Part shown: piece by piece, positions 6,701 to 13,683 of the stretch
Position numbering within the stretch: position 1 is the stretch's first letter
How the letters are laid out: each line of letters opens with the position of its first letter
Origin: SAR324 cluster bacterium
Lineage (GTDB): Bacteria > SAR324 > XYD2-FULL-50-16
DNA length: 13,683 bases
Direction of reading: 5' to 3'
Assembly: GCA_002401295.1 (NCBI GenBank)
Contig: NVSR01000016.1
Span: forward strand, 16,174-29,856
Notes under the pieces: generated by a model
Database searches by the model: none
Told to the model about the DNA's origin: nothing
Seen by the model: the letters and a program-made list of their open reading frames with translations, nothing else
Made by a program: the position numbers and the translations under genes

Positions 6701-7978
6701 TTATACTCTCTGAATATCGGCACCGAGTTGATTGAGACGTTCGTCAATGCGTTCGTAACCTCGGTCGATCTGGTGTATATTTTGGATTTCACTCGTTCCT
6801 TCCGCACAAAGGGCCGCGATCAATAAGGACATACCCGCACGAATATCAGGACTGAATAAAGTGGTTCCTCTTAGCTTTGCCGGACCGCTGATGACTGCCC
6901 GATGGGGATCACAGAGCACAATTTTAGCTCCCATGCGAATCAACTTATCCACCCAAAAGAGGCGACTTTCAAAGAGTTTTTCAAAGATCAAGACGGTACC
7001 CGTAGATTGAGTGGCAACCACTGTCATAATACTGGTTAGATCCGCAGGAAATCCTGGCCAGGGAGCGTCATCAATCTTAGGAATCGCTTTATCCACATCA
7101 CTTTGTATAATCAGATCTTGCTTTGAGGAGATGAACAGGTCATTGCCCTGAATCTCTACGTGAACCCCCAAGCGTCGGAAGCTGGGTAAAATCGGTCCCA
7201 TGTTATGGACATCGGCATTTTTAATCGTGATCTCACTATGCGTGACGGCAGCCAAACCTATGAGGGAACCCACTTCAGTATGGTCCGCCTGGATACGATG
7301 CTCCGTACCATGCAGAGATTCTACTCCTTCAATAGTCAGCAGATTACTGCCAATACCGCTGATCTTTGCGCCCATGGAATTCAACATCCGGCATAGGCCC
7401 TGGACATGGGGTTCACAAGCGGCATTGTAGAGGGTTGTCGTACCTTGTGCCATGGCAGCGGCCATGACAATATTTTCCGTAGCCATGACACTGGCTTCAT
7501 CCAACAGAATATCGGTTCCTTGAAAACGTTCACAAATGGCAGTGAAGGAAACATTATCCTGTTCGAGTTTCACACCCATTTGTTGCAGGGCGATGAGGTG
7601 AGTATCCAGCCGGCGCCGTCCAATGGAGTCACCACCGGGCAGAAAAATCTTAGCCTTTTGCAAACGAGACAAAAGGGGAACCACCAACAAAAATGAGCCT
7701 CGAATCGCTTCAGATAAAGCTTGATCCGGCTGGTGGGACAATAGATTGGAAGCGTCAAATTGATAACTGCTTTTCCCCTTATAAGTAATCGTAACCCCTA
7801 ATCCCTCTAGAATAGACTTCATCTGATTGATGTCCCCAATATTGGGCAGGTTGTGAATCGTAATGGGTTCTTCACTCAATAAAACGGCAGCCAAAACGGG
7901 TAAGGCCTCATTTTTATTCCCTGCTGGGGTAATACTTCCTTGAAGTTTTTTGCCTCCGGTGACGATGAATTTTTCCAT
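6701..7978 (-). CDS. murA: UDP-N-acetylglucosamine 1-carboxyvinyltransferase, Asp-type
   Basis: MurA transfers enolpyruvate from PEP to UDP-GlcNAc, the first committed step of peptidoglycan synthesis. From ATG 7978 the protein has 425 residues; an upstream TTG at 7987 would add MIT. Neither start has a clear Shine-Dalgarno, and ATG-GAA-AAA-TTC matches the usual MEKF beginning. Numbering from 7978: substrate-binding Lys22-Asn23 (AGNKNEALP), Arg93 (IRGSF), the active-site loop LPGGDSIGRRRLDTH with Asp117 where E. coli has Cys115, DAPWPGFPADL with the catalytic Asp region, FESRLFWVDKL, and DIRAGMSLLIAAL. Cys-to-Asp is known from Mycobacterium and Chlamydia MurA and makes the enzyme insensitive to fosfomycin. 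The loop also has Arg instead of the usual Pro after the conserved Arg. First gene of the murA-tmk-holB-batE-like operon. Confidence 0.92.
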   Translation of the reverse strand: MEKFIVTGGKKLQGSITPAGNKNEALPVLAAVLLSEEPITIHNLPNIGDINQMKSILEGLGVTITYKGKSSYQFDASNLLSHQPDQALSEAIRGSFLLVVPLLSRLQKAKIFLPGGDSIGRRRLDTHLIALQQMGVKLEQDNVSFTAICERFQGTDILLDEASVMATENIVMAAAMAQGTTTLYNAACEPHVQGLCRMLNSMGAKISGIGSNLLTIEGVESLHGTEHRIQADHTEVGSLIGLAAVTHSEITIKNADVHNMGPILPSFRRLGVHVEIQGNDLFISSKQDLIIQSDVDKAIPKIDDAPWPGFPADLTSIMTVVATQSTGTVLIFEKLFESRLFWVDKLIRMGAKIVLCDPHRAVISGPAKLRGTTLFSPDIRAGMSLLIAALCAEGTSEIQNIHQIDRGYERIDERLNQLGADIQRV

Positions 7979-8094
7979 AGTGATCAAATTGCTATTGTAG
8001 GTGGAATGAATACTAAGGGGGGTAGGGCAGACGGATCAATCGTTCCTTGGGGAAGTCTTTCATACCGCTTATGGGATTGCAAGCAGGGCAAGGG
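7979..8094. other. short spacer upstream of murA
   Basis: This 116-bp spacer between the cheA terminator and murA should contain the murA operon promoter, since the terminator would block read-through. On the minus strand I see a TTGATC sequence around 8040 and a TATTCA near 8010, but their spacing (21 bp) is too long to call them a promoter pair. There is no riboswitch-like structure or small gene. Confidence 0.35.
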
Positions 8095-8116
8095 AAAACC
8101 GGCCCTGAGGCCGGTT
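8095..8116 (-). terminator. intrinsic terminator after cheA
   Basis: On the minus strand, 14 nt past the cheA stop, AACCGGCC-TCAG-GGCCGGTT forms a perfect 8-bp GC-rich stem (8116-8097) with a tetraloop, followed by TT and then CCCTT. The T-run is short but the stem is strong. It would separate cheA transcription from the murA operon, which starts about 120 nt further on in the same direction. Confidence 0.8.
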
Positions 8117-8129
8117 GTGAGCGGAGCCG

Positions 8130-11100
8130 TTACATGGCATCGAAGAGTTGATTCACTGCGGAGAGCAGTTGATCCTTATCAATTTTCACCTCATAAGCAT
8201 TGAAACCAGCCTGATAAGCGAGTTCTTTATCCTCACTGCCATCTAAAGATGTGAGTGCCAGGGCGGTGATTTTTTGGTTGTTCAGTACATTTCTGATAGC
8301 CCGGATGAACTCAAAGCCATTCATCACTGGCATTTCCAGGTCAGAAACGATCAGGTCAAACTCTTGCTTTTGAAATTTTTGTATGGCCTCTTTGCCGTTT
8401 TCTGCGGAGACCACCTCATAACCGGCAGATTCCAAATAACCCGTCACTAACATCCGGAAGAAGGAGATATCTTCCACCAGCAGGATCCTTTTCTTCCTCC
8501 CATCAGTGGAGACCAGTTGCTGTTGCTGCGTGAAATTGGGGTCGGCCAAGTCTGTTAATTGGTAAACATCAAGGAATAGTGTCATGCGACCTTTGACTAA
8601 GGTGCTGCCTAAAAGTCCAGGCTGGTGCACGCTATCTTTACTCAATTCAATTTCATATTCCAAACTATCTTCAATCTTGGAGATGACAATACCAATATTC
8701 TTGGAAACCTTGGGAATCAACAGAAAGGTGTCCTGTTCATGATCAAAGGGTGAGACATCGAGGTAATTCTCCAAGAACAGAAGCCGATAAGACATATTCT
8801 CGATGGTGATAAACTTTTGTTCTCCCACTTCTTCCACTTTACTCATATCGATGCGTTCAATTCGTTGCACCATGTTGAGTGAGATTCCGAATTGCTCTTT
8901 AACACCAGAATGAAAGAGTAGAATGCTTTGCGTAGCATCCTCTGCCTGTTTCTGTTCCGTGTCTATCAGAGTGTCTGTTCGCTCTGGTTTGATATTACCA
9001 TGCAGGGCGATACCCATGACATCCAAAATCTGGGCGACTCTGCCATCACCCATGACAGTGGAACCGGCATAGCAGCGTAAATCCCTCAGATAGGGGTGCA
9101 TGGACTTAACCACAATTTCCTCAGTACCCAGTACTTCGTCAATGATCAGACCGTATTGGATGGCACCAGCTCTCAAGACAGCGAAGGTGATATTTTGTCG
9201 GAACTTCTCATCCCCCCATTTGGAGAGTTTTCTCCGCTCTTCAAATTCTTTTAACTTCTGCTTTTGTTGTTCTTTGTATTTTGTAGAGACTCGTGCATGG
9301 TCTTGAGTTAAAAAGGGAGTTGGTTGGTCTAAAATCTCTCCCAAGCGCAGAAGGGGCAATAAGCGCTCTCGAAGTCTGTAGATTTCTTTGCCATGAGCTA
9401 ACTCAATTTTTTCACTGACATCATGATTATAGAGAGTGACCAGTTCTTCCACATTCACCCGCGGAATAGCGTAGCTATGCTCATCCATACGGACGACTAA
9501 ACAAGGGATAATAGCCAACGTCAAAGGTAACCTGAGGCGTACTGCTGTCCCTTCACCTTTGGCGGAGTCTAGATCCAGGCTGCCACCTATTCTTTCGATA
9601 TTTGAGCGTACTACATCCATGCCCACACCACGTCCGGAGACATCGCTCACTTTTTCAACGGTAGAAAAGCCAGGCAGGATGATGAGGTGCAGCAGCTCCT
9701 TTTCTGTCATCGTGGATAGTTCCTCTTCTGTTTTGAGGCCTTTTTTCAAAACTGATTTTTTTACAATTTCCGTATCGATGCCTCGTCCGTCATCACGAAC
9801 TTCAATGTGAATTTGTCCGCCTTCGTGCCAAGCGCGCAGATTCAGCTGTCCTACTTCAGGTTTGCCGTTCAGTCGTCTCATCTCGGGAGTTTCCAACCCA
9901 TGATCGCATGAATTACGAATCATATGGGTGAGGGGATCAGAGAGGACTTCTAAGATAGTTCTATCCAGTTCGACCTCACTGCCTGCAATCTCCAAATGAA
10001 TTTCCTTACCCAGCTTGTTCCCTAAATCACGGACAATCCGGTTGAATTTATTAAAGAGAATCCCGACGGGTTGCATTCGGGTTTGCATGACGCATTCTTG
10101 TAGTTCCGTGGTGACGATATCCAAACGTTGTGTATTGGCGCGTAACTTACTCGGATCCGGTACATCCCCTAGCTGTAATTGTTGATTACGCACTAGCACC
10201 ATTTCACCAGCCAAGGAGATCAGGTGATTGAGTAATGAAACTTTGACACGGATGGTCTCATTTGAGGCGGTAGCCTGTGTTTGCTTTTTCTCTTGCTTTT
10301 TCTTCTCCTGACTTCTTTGAGGATGAATGACTCGCTCCGCAGCGACATCCGTTGAATTTGTCTCCTGTAATTCATCTCTCTTGACGTGAACTGTTGGAGT
10401 GGAAGGGACCAATGAAGACTGTTCCGATACAGCTTGTTTATCTAGCCCTATAATCTGGCATAGTTTTTTAGATGTATTGAGGTAGCTATCAGATTGGGAC
10501 ATTCCCGGGTCGGACAACATCACCTGCAGCAACTCCAAAGTAGTGCCAAAGACCTCCACTATCTCTTGATTGGAGGAAATGCTTTGATCCAAAAGTCCAC
10601 TCAATAAGGTCTGCAGGTTTTTAGTTAGAGTGATTAGAGCTGAGTATTCGGCAGAAACATTCCTTTGAGCAATGGTATTTAATGAGTCCAGGGAAGCGCC
10701 AAGCCAAGCGATACCTGCTACATCATCCTGTTCAAAAGCCGACAAACATTCTTCAACAATACGGAGATTGATCTTTGCTTCAGATACAAAATGTTTCGTA
10801 TCCATTACCTCTTCATTCGCTTTGCTTGCCTGTTGGGGGCTGCTGCCAGAGGTAGATGCTTGTGGGGCACTACTGCCCTTAACTCCAATTTCTGAGAGAT
10901 CGATAATTTGCTGTCGCACTTGTTGGATATCAAAGGAATTACTTTCGCCGACGTCATCAAACATAGCATTGAGAAGATCGATACCTTCCAGGAGCAGATT
11001 AATCGTCTTTTGATCAGGCAATCGTTGCCCTTTACGCAATTGATCCATTAAGGTTTCCATCACGTGGGCCAAGCTACCGATATTATTGAGCCCGAGGAAA

Positions 11101-11273
11101 CCAGCACCCCCTTTGATGGAATGCACACAGCGGAAGGTACGATTCACCAATTCAATATCGACTTCACTACCTTGTTGCTCCATGGTGAGAAAATCTTCTT
11201 CGGCAATACTGAGGTTTTCTTTGGATTCAATCACAAAGTCTGAGGCCAAATCTAAATCTAACTCTTCATTCAT
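8130..11273 (-). CDS. cheA: CheA-type hybrid histidine kinase: Hpt - kinase - CheW - CheW - receiver
   Basis: The 1047-residue protein is a CheA-family kinase. Domains: Hpt (1-125) with phospho-acceptor His51 in HSIKGGAGFLG; a second Hpt-like helical segment (about 158-265) that lacks the His; a charged Gln/Lys linker (about 280-340); dimerisation helices (341-405, ending in TRMQPV); ATP-binding domain with N box (HMIRNSCDHGLE, Asn454), G1 (DDGRGID, 494-500), F box (GFST, 535-538) and G2 (GRGVGMD, 547-553); CheW-like domain 1 (about 580-755, with a charged insert at about 664-690); CheW-like domain 2 (about 780-912); and a receiver (927-1047) with Glu934/Asp935, phospho-acceptor Asp978, Thr1008 and Lys1030. 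It phosphorylates its own or another receiver in response to chemoreceptor input. No methyl-accepting protein, CheR, CheB or CheY lies nearby. Start ATG 11273 has CAGG about 8 nt upstream. Confidence 0.92.
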   Translation of the reverse strand: MNEELDLDLASDFVIESKENLSIAEEDFLTMEQQGSEVDIELVNRTFRCVHSIKGGAGFLGLNNIGSLAHVMETLMDQLRKGQRLPDQKTINLLLEGIDLLNAMFDDVGESNSFDIQQVRQQIIDLSEIGVKGSSAPQASTSGSSPQQASKANEEVMDTKHFVSEAKINLRIVEECLSAFEQDDVAGIAWLGASLDSLNTIAQRNVSAEYSALITLTKNLQTLLSGLLDQSISSNQEIVEVFGTTLELLQVMLSDPGMSQSDSYLNTSKKLCQIIGLDKQAVSEQSSLVPSTPTVHVKRDELQETNSTDVAAERVIHPQRSQEKKKQEKKQTQATASNETIRVKVSLLNHLISLAGEMVLVRNQQLQLGDVPDPSKLRANTQRLDIVTTELQECVMQTRMQPVGILFNKFNRIVRDLGNKLGKEIHLEIAGSEVELDRTILEVLSDPLTHMIRNSCDHGLETPEMRRLNGKPEVGQLNLRAWHEGGQIHIEVRDDGRGIDTEIVKKSVLKKGLKTEEELSTMTEKELLHLIILPGFSTVEKVSDVSGRGVGMDVVRSNIERIGGSLDLDSAKGEGTAVRLRLPLTLAIIPCLVVRMDEHSYAIPRVNVEELVTLYNHDVSEKIELAHGKEIYRLRERLLPLLRLGEILDQPTPFLTQDHARVSTKYKEQQKQKLKEFEERRKLSKWGDEKFRQNITFAVLRAGAIQYGLIIDEVLGTEEIVVKSMHPYLRDLRCYAGSTVMGDGRVAQILDVMGIALHGNIKPERTDTLIDTEQKQAEDATQSILLFHSGVKEQFGISLNMVQRIERIDMSKVEEVGEQKFITIENMSYRLLFLENYLDVSPFDHEQDTFLLIPKVSKNIGIVISKIEDSLEYEIELSKDSVHQPGLLGSTLVKGRMTLFLDVYQLTDLADPNFTQQQQLVSTDGRKKRILLVEDISFFRMLVTGYLESAGYEVVSAENGKEAIQKFQKQEFDLIVSDLEMPVMNGFEFIRAIRNVLNNQKITALALTSLDGSEDKELAYQAGFNAYEVKIDKDQLLSAVNQLFDAM

Positions 11274-11463
11274 AGTATTACCTGATATTTATATTTGATG
11301 AATCTGAATGACTTCCGGGGAAGATCTTTCACCTCTACGAACTGATGATTTTTGAGCAAAAATAGCAATAAGTCTAAAAAAAATAGGGGAATCCTATGTC
11401 CCAACTGCTCAACATAACTACGTTGGTTCGGCTTTGCAAGTGCAACTCGATCTTTGCTTCTAC
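11274..11463. other. 190-bp spacer between amrS and cheA
   Basis: It holds the weak terminator described separately and must contain the cheA promoter if that terminator works. The nearest sigma-70-like match on the minus strand is poor, and a GCCGAA sequence near 11421-11426 lacks the -35 box of a flagellar sigma-28 promoter, so I call neither. A 66-codon TTG frame runs through it and ends in an ATGA overlap with the cheA start, but nothing else supports it as a gene. Confidence 0.4.
11376..11397 (-). terminator. weak intrinsic terminator after amrS
   Basis: On the minus strand about 66 nt beyond the amrS stop, ATAGG-ATTCC-CCTAT makes a 5-bp stem that runs straight into an 8-nt T-run (11383-11376). 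The T-run is good, the stem is short, so termination may be partial and some transcripts could continue into cheA. Confidence 0.45.
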
Positions 11464-12540
11464 TTACCAAAAAGTACCGATCTGGATGGGTTTACGGTGG
11501 GCTCCCCAATTTCCGGGTTCTGCCTCATAACATCCAACTGCTTTCTGCCCACAGGAAGGGCAGGCCCCTTTTGGTGTCAGGTAGTATCCATTGATATTGT
11601 ACCAATCCCGTATAATTAAGGTTTCTCCACAATGGGCACAGAAGGTGGTATCTCCCGGAGTATAATGAACATTACCTGTATACACATATTTTAGCCCTAC
11701 TTCCATTGCAATATTCCTGGCCCGGATTAGAGTTTTTAAAGGAGTAGGAGGCTTGTCCATCATCTTGTAATCGGGATGGAAGGCTGAGAAATGGAGAGGA
11801 GTTTCGGGACCTAGTTCGCGGGCGACCCATTCGGAGAGGCGGGTTACCTCTTCAGGGCCATCATTTTCATCAGGGATCAATAAAGTGGTTATCTCCAGCC
11901 AGACATCCGTTTCATGACGGATATAACGCAGTGTATCCAGGACGGGTTCCAGGTGGGCACTGGCCAAGGTTTTATAAAATTTTTCCGTGAATCCTTTGAG
12001 GTCTATGTTGACGGCATCGACAAAGGAGTAGAATTCTACGCGAGGCTCGGGATTGATATAACCAGCGGACACGGCGATGACTTTAATACCTCGACGATGG
12101 CAAGCCTCCGCCACATCTTTCACATACTCCAGAAAGATCACCGGGTCATTGTAAGTGACGGCAATACTGGTGCAGCCTTCCCGTTGGGCAGCAAAAGCGA
12201 TGTCTTCCGGTGAGGCTTGGTCAGTGAGTCGATCTATATCTTTAGATTTGCTAATGTCCCAGTTCTGACAGAATTTACAGCATAAGTTGCACCCGGCGGT
12301 GCCAAAGGAAAGAACGGGGGTTCCCGGGTAAAAGTGATTGAGCGGCTTTTTCTCTACGGGATCCACACAAAAACCACTGCTGCGACCGTAAGTTGTCAAG
12401 ACCATATGATCTCCCTCACGTTTGCGCACAAAGCAGATACCACGTTGATCTTCTTTGAGTTTGCAATTGCGAGGACAAAGGTCGCATTGAATTTTACCTG
12501 AGTCCAGTTGGTGCCAATATCTGGCGGGATAGTCACTCAT
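11464..12540 (-). CDS. amrS: radical SAM enzyme of the AmmeMemoRadiSam family
   Basis: The 358-residue protein has an N-terminal Cys cluster (C19, C22, C26, C36 in CDLCPRNCKLKEDQRGIC), the radical SAM motif CxxxCxxC at C84, C88, C91 (CNLCCKFC), and a C-terminal zinc-ribbon-like pair (C301/C304 and C327/C330). This layout, including the PVEKKPLNHFYPG segment and YNDP in place of YNEP, is that of the AmrS family, related to pyruvate-formate-lyase activating enzymes and often found with the AMMECR1 and MEMO1 homologues. The [4Fe-4S] cluster cleaves S-adenosylmethionine to a 5'-deoxyadenosyl radical; the substrate is not established. AMMECR1 and MEMO1 partners are absent here. It starts 26 nt after selD with a strong GGGGG ribosome binding site, so the two are very likely co-transcribed and may share a redox or selenium context. 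Confidence 0.88.
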   Translation of the reverse strand: MSDYPARYWHQLDSGKIQCDLCPRNCKLKEDQRGICFVRKREGDHMVLTTYGRSSGFCVDPVEKKPLNHFYPGTPVLSFGTAGCNLCCKFCQNWDISKSKDIDRLTDQASPEDIAFAAQREGCTSIAVTYNDPVIFLEYVKDVAEACHRRGIKVIAVSAGYINPEPRVEFYSFVDAVNIDLKGFTEKFYKTLASAHLEPVLDTLRYIRHETDVWLEITTLLIPDENDGPEEVTRLSEWVARELGPETPLHFSAFHPDYKMMDKPPTPLKTLIRARNIAMEVGLKYVYTGNVHYTPGDTTFCAHCGETLIIRDWYNINGYYLTPKGACPSCGQKAVGCYEAEPGNWGAHRKPIQIGTFW

Positions 12541-12566
12541 GGTTCCCCCTGTGCTGACAAGAGTAG

Positions 12567-13622
12567 TTAGACTACCTCAATCCCTATCTCTCCTGGAATG
12601 ACTTCCCCGATGATAGTTGCTGAGGTGATACCTCTTTGGTGCAGTTTATCAAGCAACTCTTGCCCCTGGGAAGCGGGAAGAGAAAATAATAAACCACCCG
12701 AAGTCTGGGGATCAAAAAGCAGCTCTTCCGCTTGCGTTGATAGAGAAAGTTTCAGCTGTAATTGATTATGACTGAGTCTACGGTTCGCTTCATTGCTCAG
12801 AGTGCTGACTCCTTTTTTATACATAGCCTCAGCTTCTGCATAAAAGGGTAATGAAGAATAAGGCAGGCGAATTCTAGTTCGACTGCCCGCCGCCACTTCC
12901 AGGATATGGCCGATGATTCCAAATCCCGTAATGTCCGTGCAGGCATGCAAGTCAAATTGCAGAGCCTCTTCCATAGCGGCACCATTGAGCGCGGCCAGAG
13001 AGGGCAGTAAATCTTCTTCCAATAAGGAAAGAGGGAGTTTACCCGCACGAGCTGCGTTAAAAAGAACACCTGAACCCAGGGGTTTGGTCAATATTAAGAC
13101 ATCCCCTACTTGACTACCCGCATTCGTAATCACTCGATCCGGATGCACCGTGCCACTGACGGAAAGGCCGAATTTTGGCTCCTCATCTTCAATGGTGTGG
13201 CCTCCAACTAAACAGGCTCCAGCTTCGATTACCTTTTCATGAGCACCGCGCAGGATCTCTTTCAAAATTTCGAGAGGCAATTGCTTTGATGGAAACATGA
13301 CGATATTGAGGGCGGTAACGGGCTTTCCTCCCATTGAATAAATGTCGGAAATCGAGTTGGCCGCCGCAATGAGACCAAACCAGTGAGGATCATCCACGGG
13401 TGGAGTGATAAAATCCACTGTGTTGATCATTGCGATCTCAGGACTTAATTTATAAACACCAGCATCATCAGCAGTGTCGAATCCCACCAACAGATTTTTA
13501 TCTTTGGGGGGATTCAGATCTTTTAAAATTTCCGACAGACCTGTCGGACTGATCTTAGCCGCTCAACCACAGGTTTTGGCCAGACCGGTTAGCGTTTTTT
13601 TCTTCACCAATCGATTGAACAT
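12567..13622 (-). CDS. selD: selenide, water dikinase containing selenocysteine (in-frame UGA at codon 20)
   Basis: SelD makes selenophosphate from selenide and ATP, the selenium donor for selenocysteine and selenouridine. The continuous frame from 13490 lacks the catalytic N-terminus. Reading upstream in the same frame gives ATG at 13622, preceded by AGGGAG with 5 nt spacing, and a single UGA (13565-13563) at codon 20 in the context KTCG-UGA-AAKISP. That is the position of catalytic Cys17 of E. coli SelD (CGCKISP), so the UGA is read as selenocysteine, giving 351 residues, the family's usual length. Downstream motifs include FDTADDAGVY (48-57), NTVDF, AANSISDIYSMGGKP, GGHTIEDEEPKFGLSVSG, TDITGFGIIGH and DPQTSGGLLF. 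A SECIS hairpin follows the UGA. It heads an operon with amrS. A Cys two residues before the UGA makes a Cys-x-Sec pair. Confidence 0.93.
13531..13548 (-). promoter_or_regulatory. bacterial SECIS element in selD
   Basis: On the minus strand 14 nt after the UGA, TCCGAC-AGGTCT-GTCGGA forms a perfect 6-bp stem with a hexaloop; an inner A-U pair could tighten it to a GGUC tetraloop. The loop AGGUCU is, from memory, identical to the apical loop of the E. coli fdhF SECIS, where the G and U bind SelB. Distance, stem and loop fit a bacterial SECIS that recruits SelB with Sec-tRNA to the UGA. The rest of the stem toward the UGA pairs weakly. Confidence 0.85.
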
Positions 13623-13683
13623 GAAAACTCCCTAGAAATTGCTATTGAGAATAGTTTGCTGGTTCCCTGAGGATCCTAACTTG
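13623..13683 (-). promoter_or_regulatory. selD leader with ribosome binding site
   Basis: AGGGAG at 13633-13628 is a good Shine-Dalgarno, 5 nt from ATG 13622, and fixes the selD start upstream of the UGA. Further up, CTATT-CTC-AATAG (13654-13642) is a small inverted repeat of unknown meaning. No promoter can be called because the sequence ends 60 nt upstream of the start. Confidence 0.6.

Noticed and set aside
7200..7696. Several plus-strand open frames inside murA
   Set aside because: They are shadows of the murA coding sequence with no family resemblance and no start signals.
11417..11428. Possible sigma-28 type promoter (GCCGAA) upstream of cheA
   Set aside because: The TAAA -35 box is not present at the expected distance.
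11270..11470. 66-codon minus-strand frame ending in an ATGA overlap with the cheA start, with a hydrophobic middle
   Set aside because: It starts with TTG inside the end of amrS, has no ribosome binding site, runs through the likely terminator T-run, and resembles no protein I know. The overlap is probably chance.
12567..13490. SelD as a 307-residue protein starting at TTG 13490
   Set aside because: This start lacks the catalytic N-terminal segment and has no ribosome binding site. The frame continues upstream through a single UGA to a better start.
1..13683. CRISPR array, tRNA, rRNA, insertion sequence or phage genes
   Set aside because: I found no regularly spaced repeats, no tRNA-like clover leaf, no transposase or integrase motifs and no terminal inverted repeats.

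Overview
The window comes from a bacterial chromosome of medium GC content whose genes sit in short, tightly packed operons. I cannot name the organism from sequence alone. Clues to lifestyle are a selenophosphate synthetase that itself appears to contain selenocysteine, an oxygen-sensitive type of radical SAM enzyme next to it, and a large CheA hybrid kinase; together they suggest a motile or surface-sensing anaerobe or microaerophile that uses selenium. A BatE-like TPR/SH3 membrane protein and weak or absent Shine-Dalgarno sequences before several genes hint at something outside the classical Proteobacteria and Firmicutes (possibly the FCB side of the tree), but this is only a hint.

Left part (1-1643): a 5'-truncated remnant of an amino-acid ABC transporter ATPase runs off the left edge on the minus strand. 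Upstream of it lie a minus-strand promoter-like sequence and two tandem FadR/LldR-type operators (TGGTCAGACCA and TGGTAAGACCA). Next comes an intact GntR/FadR-family regulator gene, also on the minus strand. The regulator and its apparent operators have survived, but the genes they controlled have been cut back to a fragment. A 390-bp stretch without a convincing gene follows.

Middle part: a plus-strand cluster holds a divergent prephenate dehydratase (phenylalanine synthesis), lgt (lipoprotein lipidation) and metA (homoserine O-acyltransferase, with the Glu that marks acetyl-CoA use). It runs tail-to-tail, with a 4-nt overlap of stop codons, into a minus-strand operon read murA - tmk - holB - batE-like: peptidoglycan precursor synthesis, dTMP phosphorylation, the clamp-loader delta' subunit, and a membrane protein of unknown role. 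MurA carries Asp instead of the Cys that fosfomycin attacks.

Right part: a 1047-residue CheA with an N-terminal Hpt, a degenerate second Hpt-like segment, a histidine kinase core, two CheW-like domains and a C-terminal receiver is followed by a strong intrinsic terminator. Upstream of it is a selD - amrS operon. The most striking point is that selD does not begin at the first long open frame: an in-frame UGA at codon 20, in the context Cys-Gly-UGA-Ala-Ala-Lys, occupies the catalytic position. It is followed after 14 nt by a perfect hairpin with apical loop AGGUCU, the hallmark of a bacterial SECIS element. Read through, selD encodes 351 residues and is preceded by a good ribosome binding site.
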